From: JAIMBK01 sp040755975
GTDB lineage: Bacteria > Bacillota > Desulfotomaculia > Desulfotomaculales > Nap2-2B
DNA: 30,862 bases
Reading direction: 5' to 3'
Assembly (NCBI GenBank): GCA_040755975.1
Contig: JBFLZY010000029.1
Span: 1 to 30,862 of the forward strand
The notes below the pieces were generated by a model. That model was given only the letters and a program-made list of their open reading frames with translations, did not search any database and was not told the origin of the DNA. The position numbers were made by a program, and so were the translations under genes. Shown here in pieces: positions 8,731 through 17,548 of the stretch (its first letter is position 1; every line of letters starts with the position of its first letter).

Positions 8731-8947
8731 GGAAAAATCACCCTGCTTTCCAAAAGCACCTCAAGAACGGGGCAGAGGGAGTGTGTTTACGTAATGCCGG
8801 CTCTTTTCTTTATAAAGCTTGTTCGACATTTTTATTTATTATCCTGCCGGCAGAAAAATTGTCCTCCGGAAAGGAGAAAAAGTGCCCGTCGCCGAATAAA
8901 GAAAAAGGCGGCCGGAGGAATGGTTTTTTTAGGAGGAGGTCTTAAAT

Positions 8948-9292
8948 TTGGAACGGTTTCGCAAATATATGGGTAAGGAAATTGATCTGGAGAATGTAAA
9001 AAGTGCGGATCGCTTAAATGCTTTCGGGGTAAGTTGCACCTATTTGCCGGATCCCCCCGAGGAATTCGACGAGTTTGAATTCCGCACCGGTTTTAACGGA
9101 GAACACAATATCGTCCTCACGGTGGCCGTCGAAATGGGGAAAATCAAAAGAGTAATGTTTAGCGCCGCCGATGAAGAAGATCCTGATGTGCTGAGGAGTC
9201 TGACGCAGGCCCGGTTAGACGGCCTGCTGGCCAAAAAGGGTGAACTGCTGGACGAGTTCTTTCAATATATATGCAATATATGCAAGACCTGA
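8948..9292 (+). CDS. Hypothetical protein, 114 residues, TTG start
   Basis: I do not recognise this acidic, soluble protein. It starts at TTG 8948, chosen because AGGAGGAGGT ends seven bases upstream, an exceptionally strong site; the ATG seven codons in has no site. The body alternates acidic and hydrophobic residues, as in a small alpha/beta fold, with VLTVAVEMGKIKRVMFSAADEED in the middle. The last residues (QYICNICKT) are encoded by a repeated ATATATGCAA motif that runs into a truncated cobalamin riboswitch, so the natural C-terminus may have been lost by rearrangement. No transmembrane segment or signal peptide is seen. Confidence 0.65.
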   Translation: MERFRKYMGKEIDLENVKSADRLNAFGVSCTYLPDPPEEFDEFEFRTGFNGEHNIVLTVAVEMGKIKRVMFSAADEEDPDVLRSLTQARLDGLLAKKGELLDEFFQYICNICKT

Positions 9293-9493
9293 GCGGACCC
9301 GCCACTGTAAGCAGGGAGCGTTTGTTTAATTTTTAAACCACTGGGGCAATACCCGGTACAGCCCGCAAGGATGAGCAGGTCTGCTGCCGGCTGAAGGCAG
9401 GACCGGGCTCAAGGCAATCCTGGCGAAACCGGGTGCCGCCCTGGGAAGGCGCAAACAAACGCAGTGATCTGCGAGCCAGGAGACCTGCCTGTT
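9284..9493 (+). promoter_or_regulatory. Atypical cobalamin riboswitch, 5' part not recognisable
   Basis: The 3' portion of a B12 aptamer is clear. GCGGACCCGCCACTGTAAG lies at 9293-9311, CCACTGG at 9338-9344, GGGAAGGC at 9443-9450 and the B12 box AGCCAGGAGACCTGCC at 9474-9489. The order matches the family consensus. The upstream GGGAA...GGTG...CC core segments expected before GCGGACCCGCC are not seen; the hypothetical gene ends there instead. Between CCACTGG and GGGAAGGC is an expanded arm of about 95 bases containing complementary ACCCGGT (9351-9357) and ACCGGGT (9428-9434). An outer 10-base stem pairs 9318-9327 with 9453-9462. An intrinsic terminator follows at 9517. Confidence 0.75.
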
Positions 9494-9516
9494 GCGGCCA
9501 CCCGCTGGATGATGGT

Positions 9517-9558
9517 AAAGTCCACGGCTATGCAAGTTAGCTGTGGACTTTTATTTTT
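9517..9558 (+). terminator. Intrinsic terminator after the cobalamin riboswitch
   Basis: AAAGTCCACGGCT (9517-9529) pairs with AGCTGTGGACTTT (9539-9551) over 13 positions with one G-U pair and a nine-base loop. TATTTTT follows. The short distance from the B12 box is typical of transcription-terminating riboswitch expression platforms. Confidence 0.85.
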
Positions 9559-9748
9559 AACGAAGAACTCCCGCGGCTTTCGCCCGCGCCGCCAGCTCGC
9601 CCAGGATCACCAGTTCAGAAAGCTGCGCCGCGTTGTCCACGACTTCTTCCGGGAACATTATCCGGAAAAAGCCGCTCTCTTTGACCTGAATATGCTGATC
9701 AATACATACAACGGGAGGGTTTTGGCGGGGGAGTGGGTCCGGGAAAGG
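9557..9748 (-). pseudogene. Unrecognised coding remnant
   Basis: A reading frame with protein-like character runs between a TAA upstream and a TAA at 9557-9559. Its last 33 residues, from an ATG at 9658, read MFPEEVVDNAAQLSELVILGELAARAKAAGVLR, an amphipathic helical tail with GC-rich codons. No good ribosome binding site is present, and the stop falls inside the terminator's T run. It could be the 3' end of a gene cut by rearrangement. An overlapping + strand frame (9464-9907) also looks protein-like but crosses the riboswitch and terminator. I cannot name the family. Confidence 0.3.
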
Positions 9749-9910
9749 TTAAGAGGGCGGGGACTCTCTTTACGGAAAGAAAGAACGGTGTCCTCCGATG
9801 TGGTGAGACCTGCCGATCCTCATTTCCCAAGCAGGTTAAATCAAGGTGGGCATCTGGCGGGAGTTACTGCGCTTTCAATCGATTACCGGGACTACCCGCG
9901 GAGTTAGGGT

Positions 9911-10126
9911 CTAGACGCGCTTGTTCGCCCCGGGCGGACCGGGGAATTCAGCGAATTGTTCAAGGCACTGCAAAAAAGCGTCAACGCCGTCACTCCTGCT
10001 GGAAAAGGCATAGGATTGGGTAGTGATGGCAGCGGTGATGGTCCAACCTGATCTATCCTTGACATAACGCACGTGGTGGTGTATTTTGGTAGCAAGATAA
10101 CCTTCAATAAACGGGGTTTCGAACAT
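9911..10126 (-). CDS. Possible small protein or gene fragment, 71 residues
   Basis: The frame begins MFETPFIEGYLATKIHHHVRYVKDRSGW and continues with DGVDAFLQCLEQFAEF. A GGGAG site lies about seven bases before the ATG. I do not recognise the family. Composition is balanced and the sequence reads like a folded domain with two beta strands and a helix. It opposes the downstream helicase and overlaps a candidate promoter for it, so it may be a remnant rather than an active gene. Confidence 0.35.
   Translation of the reverse strand: MFETPFIEGYLATKIHHHVRYVKDRSGWTITAAITTQSYAFSSRSDGVDAFLQCLEQFAEFPGPPGANKRV
10059..10087 (+). promoter_or_regulatory. Candidate sigma-A promoter for the defence operon
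   Basis: TTGACA (10059-10064) is a perfect -35 match, and TATTTT (10082-10087) follows after 17 bases. A transcript from here would have a leader of roughly 220 bases before the helicase start at 10317. This is a sequence match only. Confidence 0.4.
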
Positions 10127-10316
10127 GAAATATCTCCCCGGAAACTACATCCCAGACCTTGGCGCGGTTTTTTATGAGGGTTGGTTTACCAGTTAATATA
10201 TTTCCATGATTAAATAGCAAGCGCACTCCCCAGCCGTTTCCGGTTCGAGGACTCCTGGAAATGGAAGAGGAAATGGACGTGTGTGACAAGAAGTCCAGTA
10301 AAAGGAAGTCTTCACT

Positions 10317-13300
10317 ATGAGCAAGGCCCAGCCGATTTGCGAAGGGCAGATCCTTACCGGCCCTCTCTTTAACGAGCCCATGCGGGTAGAGACTGTGTAC
10401 GCCAGTGGTCCTGATACGTGGGTTGCCGGCCTGGTGGGAATCCGGTCGGAGCGCTTCCGCAAAGTTACGCTGACCTCCCGCGATCTCGATAGTCTTACAA
10501 TCCTGGAAACAAGGCACACCTACAAAGGTGACGGGAACCTTCTCCGGCTGGGGCTGCAGGCCTATTCCCTCGGCATCGCCTACGAGTTCGATCCCTACTT
10601 CGGTCTTTCCGTTTCCAAAGTGGACCCGCTGCCGCACCAGCTCGAGGCGGTCTACGATTACCTGCTGAAACTGCCGCGGGTGCGGTTTCTCCTGGCCGAC
10701 GACGCCGGCGCCGGCAAAACAATCATGGCCGGCCTGCTCATCCGCGAGTTTGAACTGCGCGGGCTCGTCGAGCGCATCCTGATTGTCTGCCCCGCCAACC
10801 TCTCCTTCCAGTGGCAGCGCGAGCTGAAGGAGAAGTTTGACGAGAAGTTCCTCGTGCTCAAGGGGTACGACATCCGCGATCAGTTTGGGCTGAATCAGTG
10901 GCTGGAGCATAACCGGCTCATCACCTCCCTGGACCTGGCCAAGCGGAAGGAGATTCTGCCCGGGTTGCGGCAGGTCCACTGGGATCTCGTCATCGTCGAC
11001 GAAGCGCACCGCCTGTCGGCGGCGGACGAGACCCACAAAAGCCTGCGCTATAAGTTGGGCGAGCTCCTACGGGATACGACGGATCACCTCCTCCTGCTCA
11101 CCGCCACGCCCCATAAGGGTGACCCGTTGAACTTCAGCCTCTTTCTGCAGCTCCTCGACGCGGACGCCTATGCGGACGTCCGGTCCATCCGGGAAGCGAT
11201 GGACCGGCGGCGGGCGCCTTTTTACCTGCGCCGAACCAAGGAAGCGATGGTTTATTTTCCCGAGCGCCGGCCGGACGGCACCTGGGTTGCCGAAAAAATC
11301 TTCACCAGGCGAATCCCCCATACGGTGGACTTCCAGATCGACGGGGCGGAGTTCGATCTCTACCGGGAGATCACCCGGTTTGTGAAGCAGCAGAGCACGA
11401 AAGCCGCGGCGCAAGGGGACGACCCGCGCGCCCGCGCCGTCGGTTTTTTGATGTCTCTCTACCAGCGCCGGCTGGCCTCCAGCACCTACGCGATCCGGCG
11501 CTCCCTCGAGAACCGGGCAAAGCGCCTGGAAGAGGGATTGCAGCGGGCCCAGGAGCTCGCCCGGCAGGCGCCTCCCGATCTTCCCGAGCCGGAAGACCTG
11601 GAAGAAATGGAGGAGAATGAGCGCGAACGCCTGGAAGAGATTTTGGAAGCCGTCACGCTCGCCGGCAACGCTCAGCAGGTGAAAGAAGAAATTGAGGAAC
11701 TCCGGCGACTGGCCGGCCAGGCCCGGGCCGTCGAAAGCTCGGGCGCGGAGGCGAAACTCTCCAGGCTGAAGGAACTCCTCCACGCAGAAGGGTTCTTCGA
11801 TCATCCCGAAAAGCGCCTGCTCATCTTCACCGAGTTCAAGGACACGCTGGACTATCTGGTGGACCGGCTCAAGTCCTGGGGTTTCCGCGTGGGTTGCATT
11901 CACGGCGGGATGAAACCTGGCTCGCGCGACGAGCCGGGGACTCGTCTCTTTGCCGAGCAGCAGTTCCGGGAAGGAACGTTCCAGATTCTGGTCGCTACCG
12001 AAGCGGCCGGCGAAGGCATCAACCTCCAGGTCTGTAACATCCTCTTCAACTACGATATTCCCTGGAATCCGAACCGTCTCGAGCAGCGGATGGGCCGCAT
12101 CCACCGCTACGGACAGCGGAAGAAATGCCTTATTTTCAACTTCGTGGCCACGAACACAATTGAGGGGCGTGTGCTCCAGCGGTTGTTGGACAAACTCCAG
12201 GAGATTCGCGATGCCCTGGATGACGATGCAGTCTTCAACGTGGTCGGCGAGATTCTTCCCGCAGCCCACATCGAGCGGGTGCTGCGCGATTACTACGCCG
12301 GACGGCTGGGTGACGCCGACCTGGAGGAACGGCTGCTCAGGAACGTGGACGAGAAGGAGTTTCGCGCCATCTGCCAGAACGCCCTCGAGGGGCTGGCCGC
12401 TAAGAAACTTAACCTGGAGATGCTGATCGAGCGGCGCGCCCGCGCGCAGGAGCGGCGCGTTGTTCCCGAGACCATCGCCCGATTCATCCGGGAGGCGGCC
12501 GGGTTCGTCCCGTTTGAACTGAAAACCTTTGCGCGCCTTCGGCACACCTTCGAGCCGGGAAAAACGCCCCCGGTTCTGCGGCGTTACGAAAAGGATCCGG
12601 ACTGGAAGCTCCCGGCGCTGGCAGCCAGGTATCCGCGCTGTTCCACCGATCGCGAAACTGCCGAGACAAACAACCTGGAATGGGTTACCCCGGGCCACCC
12701 ACTGTTCGAGGCCATTCGTCGGCATATCTACGCGCAGGCCCTGGACGTCTTCGGGAAAGGGGCCGCCTTCTATTCGCTCCGGCACGAAAAACCCGCGCGC
12801 ATCGATTTCTACCGGGCCCGGGTAGTTGACGGCCTGGGCCGGGTGATCCACGAGCGACTGTTTGCCGTGGAAATTTCGGAAAGCGGGCCGCCCCGGCTCC
12901 AGGAGCCCGGCGTTCTCGGAAACTTCACCCCGGCGGAAGCTCCGGACGACCTGCCGTCTGTGGCGACGTTTCCCGAAGCGGGCGCCTGGCTCCATGAGCA
13001 CGCGTTGATCCCTTTTTTAGAAGAGACCCGCCAGGAGCGCCTGGCGGAGGTGGAGCGCATTGCGAAGCACGTGGAGCTCTCGCTGACGGAGCTCATCCAG
13101 CGGGCGGACGAAGAAATCGGCCGGGCGGCGGCCGAGGTCGAGCAGAAGGTCCCCGGGGCCGAAGGGCGGCTGGCCCAGGCCGAGAATCGCCACGCCGAAC
13201 TGTTCGGTCGCCGGGAACGGCGGCGAAAGGAACTCGACCAGGAACGGGCTCTCTCCCTTCAGGCCGTGGAACGAATCACCAGCATCCTCGTCCTGCCCCA

Positions 13301-13751
13301 TCCGGAGCGCGAAACGCCTGAAGTCCGGCGCCTGCAACCCGATCTCGAAACCGAGGCCACCGCCATGCGAGTGGTCATGGAGTACGAGCGTTCCCAGGGC
13401 CGGCAGGTCTACGACGTCCATGAGAAAAACCTGGGTTACGACGTCACCAGCCTGGACCTGAACTCTGGCGAACTGCGTCTCATCGAGGTCAAGGGCTTAA
13501 GCGGGGCGACCGGCACCATCTTGCTCACCCCCAACGAACGCCGCGTGGCCGAGGACCGGCGCGATTGCTACTGGCTCTACATCGTCACCAACTGCAGCAC
13601 CACGCCGCAGCTCCAGGAGCCAATCAAGGACCCGGCCCGCTTCGAATGGCACGAGGTGACCAAGGTGGCGCATTACTATTTATCGGTAGACGCGCTGACC
13701 CGGCCCATGCAGGTGCGGGAGAAGTTATCACCGTATGAAAAGGAAGGATAG
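10317..13751 (+). CDS. SNF2/DEAH-family helicase with C-terminal DUF3883 domain
   Basis: This 1144-residue protein should be a DNA translocase of a defence system. The Walker A motif is DDAGAGKT (about 128-135), the DEAH box is at 228-231 and motif III is LLTATPHKGDP (about 260-270). The second RecA domain ends with QRMGRIHRYGQ (about 590). A charged helical stretch lies near 410-480 and another, rich in Glu and Arg, near 905-985. The C-terminus (about 1015-1125) is DUF3883, related to restriction-endonuclease-like folds, with an early Glu (near 1022), NLGYDV and IEVKG (near 1056). AAAGGAAG precedes the ATG by about eight bases. It is the first of a tight operon: the UvrD helicase starts six bases after the stop. 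Similar helicases accompany DUF1156 methylases and DUF499 ATPases in defence islands. Confidence 0.9.
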   Translation: MSKAQPICEGQILTGPLFNEPMRVETVYASGPDTWVAGLVGIRSERFRKVTLTSRDLDSLTILETRHTYKGDGNLLRLGLQAYSLGIAYEFDPYFGLSVSKVDPLPHQLEAVYDYLLKLPRVRFLLADDAGAGKTIMAGLLIREFELRGLVERILIVCPANLSFQWQRELKEKFDEKFLVLKGYDIRDQFGLNQWLEHNRLITSLDLAKRKEILPGLRQVHWDLVIVDEAHRLSAADETHKSLRYKLGELLRDTTDHLLLLTATPHKGDPLNFSLFLQLLDADAYADVRSIREAMDRRRAPFYLRRTKEAMVYFPERRPDGTWVAEKIFTRRIPHTVDFQIDGAEFDLYREITRFVKQQSTKAAAQGDDPRARAVGFLMSLYQRRLASSTYAIRRSLENRAKRLEEGLQRAQELARQAPPDLPEPEDLEEMEENERERLEEILEAVTLAGNAQQVKEEIEELRRLAGQARAVESSGAEAKLSRLKELLHAEGFFDHPEKRLLIFTEFKDTLDYLVDRLKSWGFRVGCIHGGMKPGSRDEPGTRLFAEQQFREGTFQILVATEAAGEGINLQVCNILFNYDIPWNPNRLEQRMGRIHRYGQRKKCLIFNFVATNTIEGRVLQRLLDKLQEIRDALDDDAVFNVVGEILPAAHIERVLRDYYAGRLGDADLEERLLRNVDEKEFRAICQNALEGLAAKKLNLEMLIERRARAQERRVVPETIARFIREAAGFVPFELKTFARLRHTFEPGKTPPVLRRYEKDPDWKLPALAARYPRCSTDRETAETNNLEWVTPGHPLFEAIRRHIYAQALDVFGKGAAFYSLRHEKPARIDFYRARVVDGLGRVIHERLFAVEISESGPPRLQEPGVLGNFTPAEAPDDLPSVATFPEAGAWLHEHALIPFLEETRQERLAEVERIAKHVELSLTELIQRADEEIGRAAAEVEQKVPGAEGRLAQAENRHAELFGRRERRRKELDQERALSLQAVERITSILVLPHPERETPEVRRLQPDLETEATAMRVVMEYERSQGRQVYDVHEKNLGYDVTSLDLNSGELRLIEVKGLSGATGTILLTPNERRVAEDRRDCYWLYIVTNCSTTPQLQEPIKDPARFEWHEVTKVAHYYLSVDALTRPMQVREKLSPYEKEG

Positions 13752-13757
13752 ATAAAA

Positions 13758-15704
13758 ATGCCATGGGACGAAGGACTGTTGCCCGAGCAAAGGAACGCGG
13801 CCCGGTATTTCGGTTCGCATGCCCGTCTCCTTGCAGGACCAGGAACAGGCAAAACGAAATCCTTGACTAAGCGCATATGCTTTCTGATTGAAGCACGAAA
13901 TACTCAGCCAGACCAAATATGCGCTCTGACATTTACACGGGCTGCAGCACATGAACTCCGCAAGCGTGTGCAGTCCGAAGTAGGCAATGAAAAGATTCCA
14001 CGTATTTCAACACTGCACTCGTTCGCTCTCAGGCAACTGCTGAGGAATTCTGCACGTATTACCTCGCTTCCCCGACCTCTAAGAATTGCTGATGATTGGG
14101 AGGAACGATACATTATCCTGGAGGATCTTAAAACCCTCCTTAATCTCAATAAGATCGATGAGGCACGACTGTTACTGAACGAACTTTCTGCTGATTGGCA
14201 GCGTTTAACAGCGGATGAAGAAAATTGGGATCAACGTTTCCCGAATCCCGCCTTCCTTGGAGCATGGCGAGAACACCGTGAGATTTTTGGTTATGTACTG
14301 CGCGCAGAACTTGTCTACCAGCTGAAACGTGCTCTCGAGCAACACGACGACTTTACGCTTGAGGGACCGCCTGTTCATCTTCTAGTTGATGAGTATCAAG
14401 ACCTAAACCGTTGCGACTTGGCTGTTGTGAAAGCAATTGCTGACAGGGGTGCAGAGGTCTACGTGGCTGGCGATGATGATCAGAGCATCTATGGTTTTCG
14501 AATGGCGCACCCGGAAGGCATCCGCAGATTTCCGCAGGACTACCCAGGTACACGCGAACTTGCGCTTGAGATTTGCAAGCGATGTGACCAAGAGATTCTT
14601 GATTTAGGGCTATTTGTTGCCCGTCAGGACTATAGCAGAATAGAAAAACCACTACGCGCGGACGATGGCTGCTTCGGAGGCGAGATCGCTCTCTTACGCT
14701 TCAAAGACCAGAGCGAAGAAGCAGGAGGGGTTGCGAGAATTTGCCGACATTTGATTAGCAACCGAAATGTTAAACCTGATCAGATACTGATCCTCCTGCG
14801 AACGGATCATAACAGCATTTTTTCTTCCGTACTCCGACAAGCATTGGAATCACAGGATGTCCCAGTCGGAATCGCTACTACAGACGTAGATCCCCTGAAC
14901 GAGGTTACTGGGCGTCAGGTTCTCGCCTTCATGCGGCTGCTGGCTGACGAGAATGATCATCTCGCATGGAGAACACTACTCATGATACGTGACAATAAAC
15001 TGGGGCCAAGGGCTATGGACGCTGTGTACCAGCTTGCTAAAGCACGCAACGTAAGGTTCGCGGAAGCGCTACAAGTAATATGTAGTGATTCATCCTCCGT
15101 TGCTAGGCATGGAAGGCGGATCAAAGAGGAGGTAGAGGCTATTCGCACAACTATCCAGGAGCTTTTGTTGTTATTGCCAACAGAGGACGAAGAGAACTTC
15201 GATCTCGTCGAGACAGTAAAGCGGATCGTCGACCGAATTGTGCAAAGTGACGATCACCGGCTGGCGATTTTTCAAAAATTTAAATCGACTATTATGTCAG
15301 CCGCTCCAGATTCCATCCGTGACCTCGTGCGCGCCATAGAAGTTTCGAGGGAAGATATAGAGCAGGAAACCTACGAGGGAAAAGTCAACATCCTAACCAT
15401 GCATAAGGCCAAGGGTCTTACGGCGGAAGCTGTAATTATTGTGGCCGCAGAAGATGAGTACCTACCTGGTAAGGCTGAGGGCGATGCGATTGGCGACGAG
15501 CGCAGGCTGCTCTATGTATCCCTGACGCGTGCCAAACACTATCTATTTATCACATATTGTAAGCAACGGACCGGACTACAGCGCTATACAGGTAGGACTT
15601 CTGGACAGATTCGCCGCTCGCTTACCCGGTTCCTGCAAGATGCACCCATCGCGCCTCAATCGGGCCAAACGTATCTGCAAAGTTTAGGGAGGACATTGTC
15701 ATGA
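13758..15704 (+). CDS. UvrD/Rep-family superfamily 1 helicase
   Basis: This 648-residue ATP-dependent 3'-5' DNA helicase has all main superfamily 1 motifs: Walker A AGPGTGKT (26-33), DEYQDLN (about 211), GDDDQSIYGF (about 238), VNILTMHKAKGL (about 543-554) and RRLLYVSLTRAK near the C-terminus. There is no nuclease domain. A ribosome site, AAGGAAGGA, precedes the ATG. Its codon use is clearly less GC-rich than that of the SNF2 helicase before it or the ATPase downstream, which suggests a separate origin. The TGA overlaps the methylase ATG as ATGA, implying coupled translation. Standard helicase-methylase-ATPase systems do not, as I recall, include this component, so it may be an accessory gene. 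Confidence 0.92.
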   Translation: MPWDEGLLPEQRNAARYFGSHARLLAGPGTGKTKSLTKRICFLIEARNTQPDQICALTFTRAAAHELRKRVQSEVGNEKIPRISTLHSFALRQLLRNSARITSLPRPLRIADDWEERYIILEDLKTLLNLNKIDEARLLLNELSADWQRLTADEENWDQRFPNPAFLGAWREHREIFGYVLRAELVYQLKRALEQHDDFTLEGPPVHLLVDEYQDLNRCDLAVVKAIADRGAEVYVAGDDDQSIYGFRMAHPEGIRRFPQDYPGTRELALEICKRCDQEILDLGLFVARQDYSRIEKPLRADDGCFGGEIALLRFKDQSEEAGGVARICRHLISNRNVKPDQILILLRTDHNSIFSSVLRQALESQDVPVGIATTDVDPLNEVTGRQVLAFMRLLADENDHLAWRTLLMIRDNKLGPRAMDAVYQLAKARNVRFAEALQVICSDSSSVARHGRRIKEEVEAIRTTIQELLLLLPTEDEENFDLVETVKRIVDRIVQSDDHRLAIFQKFKSTIMSAAPDSIRDLVRAIEVSREDIEQETYEGKVNILTMHKAKGLTAEAVIIVAAEDEYLPGKAEGDAIGDERRLLYVSLTRAKHYLFITYCKQRTGLQRYTGRTSGQIRRSLTRFLQDAPIAPQSGQTYLQSLGRTLS

Positions 15705-17548
15705 TCCCTAGGGAATGTAAGCGGCTGGCTGAAGTGGATTTCCCGATTGCCGAAGTATCGAGGCACGCGGTGCGGGAGAAGTCCATCCGGCACGGGCATC
15801 CTTCGACGCTGCATTTATGGTGGGCACGGCGACCGCTGGCCTCGTGCCGGGCAATGCTCCTGGGGCTGCTCTGGCCGGACCCGTGCGACCCGCATTGCCC
15901 GGAAGGATTCAAGCAGAAGGTGCGACAGCTACTGCCATCTGTTCAGGGTAGGGTCGGCTCTACCGACGAGGACCTGCGGAAAGCCCTCTTAAAATTCATC
16001 GGGGACTTCGCCAACTGGGACCTGTCCACCAATCCCAACTACCTGGAAGTCAGCCGCGAACTGGTGAAGGCAGCTTACGGCGAGGAGCCGCCGCTCGTTG
16101 TGGATCCGTTTGCCGGGGGCGGATCAATTCCGCTGGAGGCGCTGCGGCTGGGCTGCGACGCCTTTGCCAGCGACCTCAACCCGGTGGCCTGCCTGATCCT
16201 GAAGGTTATGCTGGAGGTCATCCCGCGGCATGGCCCGGAACTGGCCGAAGAGTTGCGGCGCGTAGGTGCAGAGATCAAGCAGCGGGCCGAGAAGGAACTG
16301 GCGGAGTTCTATCCAAAGGACCCTGACGGTGCGACGCCCATCGCCTACCTCTGGGCGCGGACGGTGCGGTGCGAGTCGCCCAACTGTGGCGCGGAGATCC
16401 CGCTCGTTCGCTCGTTCTGGCTTTGCAAGAAGGCCAACCGCAAGCGTGCGCTGCGTTACAAGGTCGTGCGACCCAAGGACGGGGTGCCAGGCGTGGAGTT
16501 CGAAATCTTCGAGCCGAAGGCCGAGAAGGAAGTTCCCAATGGCACGGTCACACGCGCCAAAGCCACGTGTTTGGTCTGCGGAGCAGTTTTGCCACCCGAG
16601 CGGGTGCGGGCGCAACTGGCCGGGCAACGAGGCGGGGCGGATACGGTTTTTGACGCAAGAGGGAATCGTGTCGGCGGTGCTCAGATGCTGGCTGTTGTGA
16701 CGCTCCGGCCCGGTGAGCAGGGACGCCACTATCGCCTGCCCACCGAGCACGACTATGAGTCTGTTTGGAAGGCGCAGCGGCGGTTAAAGGCTATTTTAGA
16801 CCAGTGGGAACGCAGCGGTAGGAAAGACCTCCCCCCCGTACCGGACGAGCCATTGCCAAAAGAACGGGAAAAGGGCAACTCAGGATTTCGTGTACTCTTG
16901 TACGGCAATTACTCATTTGGTGACCTTTTCTCGCTGAGGCAAAAGCTAGCCTTACTTATACTCTCCAACGTTGCAAGTAGATACAGTGGCAGTCGGGACG
17001 GCCCGCTCTTTTCTCTAATCGCGATTGGTGCTTCGAAGTCAATCGAGCTTGCTAACGCGAATTGTCGCTGGGAACCTGTCGCTGAGTGTCCACGTTCGAT
17101 CTTTAGCAGGCAGGCCATCCAGGCAACTTGGGATTTTGCGGAGTCTGTGTTGAGCGGAGAGTCAAGCGGAAGCGTTTTCGTAATATTTGAGAACGTAGTA
17201 TCTACTTTGAGATCAATCGGGGCGCAATGGAATGTAGGGCAAGTAGATCTCGCAGATGCGTGCAAGCATCCACTTCCGGACGAATCAGTATCCCTCTTTT
17301 TTACCGACCCGCCATACTATAACGCCATCGCCTATGCCGATTTGTCTGATTTCTTTTATGTATGGCTAAAAAGAATCTTGCCTTTTGGGAGGCTTTTGAG
17401 AGACCCGTTTGAGCCGAATAATCCGTTGACTCCGAAGGGCCGCGAGATAATTCAGGATCCCGCTCGAATGGTCAAAGGACAGCCAAAGGACAATCGCTTT
17501 TTTGAGGAGTTCCCCATGACGAACTTACGTTCACTCCATAATGAATGA
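15701..17548 (+). pseudogene. DUF1156 DNA methylase, N-terminal part, interrupted
   Basis: This frame encodes the first part of a COG1743-type adenine-specific DNA methylase. The DUF1156 N-terminus reads FPIAEVSRHAVREKSIRHGHPSTLHLWWARRPLASCRAMLLG. SAM-binding motif I is DPFAGGGSIPLEA (about 134-146), a Zn-ribbon follows (Cys224 and Cys229 in CESPNC; CLVCG near 290) and the catalytic motif is DPPY (536-539). After NRFFEE the frame is broken by an inserted segment and ends with 12 unrelated residues and TGA at 17546-17548. The rest of the enzyme continues from 17754. AGGGAGGA lies before the ATG, which overlaps the upstream stop. Both catalytic motifs remain in this part, but intact relatives have several hundred further residues, so activity is doubtful. 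Codon use turns AT-richer from about 16870. Confidence 0.9.

Larger units (their letters stand above)
9560..10316. other. 757-base region without an intact recognised gene
   Basis: This stretch separates the riboswitch/terminator from the defence island. It holds the - strand remnant ending at 9557, a possible 71-codon - strand gene at 9911-10126, and a promoter-like element at 10059. No full gene on the + strand is positioned to be controlled by the riboswitch. It probably marks the left junction of the inserted island. Confidence 0.5.

Noticed and set aside
9464..9907. 147-codon + strand frame after the riboswitch as the regulated gene
   Set aside because: It begins inside the riboswitch, crosses the terminator hairpin and lacks a ribosome binding site; not credible as the target gene.
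11067..13001. 644-codon - strand frame opposite the SNF2 helicase
   Set aside because: Antisense shadow of a strongly motif-supported helicase gene.
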